Origin: Streptomyces sp. 130
Lineage (GTDB): Bacteria > Actinomycetota > Actinomycetes > Streptomycetales > Streptomycetaceae
DNA: 35,022 nt
Direction of reading: 5' to 3'
Assembly (NCBI RefSeq): GCF_007096885.1
Contig: NZ_VJNO01000056.1
Span: forward strand, 1-35,022
This document shows positions 33,301 to 35,022 of this stretch, piece by piece. A program made the translations under genes and the position numbers. Each line of letters opens with the position of its first letter. Within the stretch, counting starts at the first letter, position 1. A model generated the notes under the pieces. That model made no database searches. It saw only the letters and a list, made by a program, of their open reading frames with translations, and was not told the origin of the DNA.

Positions 33301-34338
33301 AAGTGCTATGTCCCGATCAATCGGGACACCATGCCGGTCTGTGCCGGAGCTGCAATAGCCGGCAAGGCAGAAATGGTGTGGCCCAAGGTAGACCCCACGA
33401 TAAAGGAGTTCGCCTGGGAAGTCCTAGGACTCAACGATGCCAAGAAGTGTGTGCAGGAGCCACAGCTGGGCCAGTGTTCCGTGGCGGCTCTGAGCTTCCT
33501 TCCGATCGGAAAGCTCAAACTTCTCAAGAAGAGCGTGGAGGGCGTCGAAGGGGCAATCGACAGCAGTCGAGCCGCGCGAATGGCCCAAAAATGCACCCAG
33601 TGCTTCCTCACCGGCACCAAAGTCCTCATGGCCGATGGTTCAACCAAGAACATCGAGTCCGTGCAGATCGGGGACCAGGTCAAGGCAACGGACCCAGTCA
33701 CACAGGACACAGGACCGCACGAGGTCACCGATCTGATCGTCACTGAGGACGACAAATACTTCACGGAACTTACGCTCGCTACGCCCCGCGGCGTGGAAAC
33801 GCTGACCGCCACGGAAGAACATCCCTTCTGGTCGGCATCCGAGCAGAAGTGGGTGGAGGCAGTCGACCTCGCTCCCGGCATGACGTTGCAGACGGACGCC
33901 GGCGAGACTGTCACCGTATCGGCCACAAGATTCTTCCGACAGCACGCAAGAACGTACAACCTCACCGTTGAGGGCCTGCACTCGTACTATGTGCTAGCGG
34001 GCGACACTCCGGTGTTGGTGCACAACAGCCGATGCCTGATCGCCGACATAGTTGGACCCCAGGGCGAAAAGCTATGGCTCCCGAAGGGCCGAAAAGCAAT
34101 TGCAACAGCCAACAACCTGAAGGGATGGGTATACGAGATAAAGGAAACCGAGGCGAAGGCTAACAACTTTCACAAGAGCGTGCAGTACGTGCGCGTCATG
34201 GATCCCACTACCGGTGGGCCACATCCGTACCCCAACGGATACATCACCTACATCAACAAGGGAGGTCAGTTTGTTAACCCGTTCACAGGACAAACCGTCA
34301 CCAAGGCCGACCCCTACTGGCACATCGAGATCCCATGA
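30370..34338 (+). CDS. Secreted ALF-repeat polymorphic toxin with Hint domain and C-terminal toxin module
   Basis: The protein has 1322 residues from GTG 30370, directly after an in-frame TAG. A long basic start and hydrophobic helix (CATLLAAALTATLLGSTPARA) form a signal peptide. ALF repeats (VVNAGGPAVRAAATQALSGTPADVEAFL type) occur at about 60-260 and 620-790, each followed by a very Ala-rich coiled coil (about 255-600 and 800-1005). A charged end (AEERRKKERE-like) leads to a Hint autoprocessing domain: Cys1078 in CFLTGTKVLMADGS, TATEEHPFW, and the closing VLVH1218-N1219. Cleavage after N1219 would free a 103-residue toxin (1220-1322) with YVRVMDP, GYITYINKGGQFVNPFTG and DPYWHIEIP. I cannot name the toxin family with certainty; an RNase is plausible. 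The ribosome site is poor. Confidence 0.88.
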   Translation: MKYPYRLVQARSQSRSHRRKAAGGLATRGTCATLLAAALTATLLGSTPARADDPVPAANRGLVVGYWLDGGVGIKEAAKKALLGTDDEIRQFLTDAPAIQQVDDRVDASRVVNAGGPAVRAAATQALSGTPADVEAFLDEGWKAALEQDQRVEATRVVHYGGPGVQDAGTAALQGTAADVKQFLVEGQFDAQETDDRVEVTKLYNFGGQNMKAAAMLALQGTPADITEFLDVGQFIARNRDQEHATIAQLTAQAESAGKEAEKATDEATEASAKAVAASALAKEAAKKAATETEAAKDDANRASVKAAQAADAARAAADASQQAIGAANAANRSARRASLAAMQTASAAAAAADAASRASSAAYAAGQDKGQAQAARDRAAEARKAGALAKKSAKAAEQAGKASLAAADAAAASRSAVGNANQAAAAADQAADFAAAAGGSSAEARAAAAETRRHAAEANRAANAAEALARKSATAANEARDAANAAATHAENAADAADDAADHAGEAADQAAEATEQATAAKTAADSATAAMAAAQKTFDLARETEAEDLNTRTNAGVEAALTQKTTAETFTAEVAQTVVEGQAIEDEVKALAAEADKPDADEAAIAVKGRAVALQVMEYFGSWRQDAAAEALSGSDTDVITYLRTGWDKAVADEARQQVADLASGSPYEAVRTAATQALDGTDQEILDFYTSGQHTAANTDYRVEVTKLANDGGPGVKEAAQEALEDGSPTALLDFLSKGQYAAQQADERVTATSLFNAGGPEVKSAAKIALAGPIDALHEFVQAGQYMAAREDGLADTHVAQVQRLIAEGQEIAATARKNSALAAQAAYIAQGASAEAEQAKAEADQSAHDAQGYAAAADSAADRAEASANKAKASATTARSAADRANQDSVAAEESAAQAEFSAEYARTSAYEANEASDRARADAIAAGKSATEADEEASAAWKDVVTKREAEEAEARRLAAERRKKERESKPKCYVPINRDTMPVCAGAAIAGKAEMVWPKVDPTIKEFAWEVLGLNDAKKCVQEPQLGQCSVAALSFLPIGKLKLLKKSVEGVEGAIDSSRAARMAQKCTQCFLTGTKVLMADGSTKNIESVQIGDQVKATDPVTQDTGPHEVTDLIVTEDDKYFTELTLATPRGVETLTATEEHPFWSASEQKWVEAVDLAPGMTLQTDAGETVTVSATRFFRQHARTYNLTVEGLHSYYVLAGDTPVLVHNSRCLIADIVGPQGEKLWLPKGRKAIATANNLKGWVYEIKETEAKANNFHKSVQYVRVMDPTTGGPHPYPNGYITYINKGGQFVNPFTGQTVTKADPYWHIEIP

Positions 34339-34850
34339 GACGCGTAGAAAATCTTTTCACTTCTCAAGAATTCAGCTCGACCTCGGAGGCCATCGACTGG
34401 GACCCGTTCAAGGAGGATGACGCCTTGGAGGATGCGCAGCTTCTGGATTCCAGGGTATGCCCGACCGCGAACCGTGCGGCCCTACTGTTCGATATGCGAA
34501 CGGCGTCCTACTATCCGTCCGGGAATTCGGCACTCCTCGTGGTCCGCGGTCTGCGTTCTTTTCACTGGTCGGGTATGCCGCAGTCTCAGAAACTGATGGC
34601 ATTCACTGCAGTTTCCAGTCGCCCCCACGAGATTGCCAATGAAGGATTTCGGCTAGAGCTGGAGTTCTTCCCAGACGGCATTCTCTCGGTCAGCGGGGAG
34701 CGCGCGGATTTCTACCTTTTGGAGGCCCACGACCTCCCCGAGGCTCCGCCCAGCTACCCTGACCTAGTTCTGGATCAAGTACGGCATGGGCTGCCGTGGT
34801 GGGATTCCGCCTGCACAGTACTGGCTTCATCAAGTGCGAGCAGCGACTGA
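34335..34850 (+). CDS. Candidate immunity protein for the polymorphic toxin
   Basis: The protein has 171 residues and no signal peptide, so it is cytoplasmic. Its ATG overlaps the toxin stop by 4 bases (ATGA), the standard place for an immunity gene. It is acidic at the N-terminal side (DWDPFKEDDALEDAQLLD) and then mixed alpha/beta (AALLFDMRTASYYPSGNSALLVV, GFRLELEFFPDGILSV, ADFYLLEAHDLPE). I do not recognise the family. The acidic surface would suit binding a basic nuclease-type toxin; this is inference from position and charge only. A hairpin ends the unit. Confidence 0.75.
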   Translation: MRRVENLFTSQEFSSTSEAIDWDPFKEDDALEDAQLLDSRVCPTANRAALLFDMRTASYYPSGNSALLVVRGLRSFHWSGMPQSQKLMAFTAVSSRPHEIANEGFRLELEFFPDGILSVSGERADFYLLEAHDLPEAPPSYPDLVLDQVRHGLPWWDSACTVLASSSASSD

Positions 34851-34865
34851 TCCGGCCGTACGTCT

Positions 34866-34904
34866 GACGCGGTCCACCGAATCCCGCTCTTGGCGGACCG
34901 CGTC
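34866..34904 (+). terminator. Terminator after the immunity gene, at the island edge
   Basis: GACGCGGTCC (34866-34875) and GGACCGCGTC (34895-34904) are perfect inverted arms; inside, CCGA (34877-34880) can pair with TTGG (34890-34893) with one wobble. It lies 15 bases after the immunity stop, and its last base is the first base of the duplicated ATP-binding gene segment. Confidence 0.75.
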
Positions 34905-35022
34905 GCGTTGGTCGCGAGTGCGCTCACACCGGGCAGCACGTCATCGGTGTCCACATGGTGCCCCTCGCACGCCCAGTCGAGCAGGGCCTGCCGTACGAAC
35001 CTCCGCACGAGCGGGACCGATC
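34904..35022 (-). pseudogene. Truncated second copy of the ATP-binding-protein gene (right direct repeat)
   Basis: The reverse strand encodes FVRQALLDWACEGHHVDTDDVL like the gene at 26551-27057, then stops matching just after the N box: everything for the G1 and G2 boxes is absent. The N box Glu is changed (SALATNA instead of SELATNA), and two more residues differ (LC to PG). It cannot bind ATP as it stands, so it is a remnant. Its 5' part continues beyond the window edge. It is the right-hand direct repeat, 114 of 119 bases identical to 26881-26999. Confidence 0.8.

Overview
The window is high-GC DNA with strong purine-rich ribosome binding sites, very high third-position GC and many 4-base ATGA/GTGA gene overlaps. 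Together with a conservon-type GTPase, an acyl-CoA carboxylase beta/epsilon pair, a Tat-exported GH64 glucanase, a DinB-family protein and ALF-repeat proteins, this points to a chromosomal segment of Streptomyces or a close relative. I saw no rRNA, tRNA, CRISPR array or transposase.

Left part (1-9630). The window opens in the end of a CvnD-like small GTPase, followed by a strong hairpin. accB-accE (reverse strand) encodes the carboxyltransferase and epsilon subunits of an acyl-CoA carboxylase; Ile420 of AccB is the residue known to favour acetyl-CoA. Next, also on the reverse strand, is a compact five-gene signalling cassette read from 9630 down to 2289: trypsin-like protease, PknG-like zinc-ribbon Ser/Thr kinase with a helical C-terminal region, VWA/zinc-ribbon protein, four-helix membrane protein, solute-binding lipoprotein. 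It resembles the mycobacterial PknG-GlnX-GlnH nutrient-sensing module, with a protease-like and a VWA protein added.

Middle (9631-21676). A LacI-type palindrome precedes a secreted GH64 beta-1,3-glucanase. Then comes a divergent catabolic cluster. On the reverse strand are an oligopeptide-type ABC importer (binding lipoprotein, two permeases, fused double ATPase) and a ROK sugar kinase. On the forward strand are a ROK repressor, an M81 (MlrC-like) metallopeptidase and CutC. The shared 287-base control region carries related AGTAACTT boxes. The set looks like uptake, hydrolysis and phosphorylation of a sugar-containing or peptide-like compound; the substrate is unknown.

Right-middle (21700-27057). 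Here are a small secreted M15-like peptidase, a YceI-family protein, a small membrane protein, a DinB-family protein, a fusion of a thioredoxin-reductase-like flavoprotein (CxxC kept, NADPH motif degenerate) with a SAM methyltransferase, a YefM-YoeB toxin-antitoxin pair behind four regularly spaced GTAC boxes, and an RsbW-like ATP-binding protein.

Right end (27058-35022). A block with visibly more A/T-ending codons lies between two direct copies of part of the ATP-binding-protein gene (26881-26999 and 34904-35022, 114 of 119 bases identical). It holds a secreted trypsin-like/lectin/six-repeat FG-GAP protein whose catalytic His is replaced, a small secreted protein of unknown function, a 1322-residue ALF-repeat/Hint polymorphic toxin with a 103-residue releasable C-terminal domain, and its overlapping candidate immunity gene. 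The second copy of the ATP-binding gene is truncated exactly where the terminator of the immunity gene ends. The block looks like an acquired polymorphic-toxin island.
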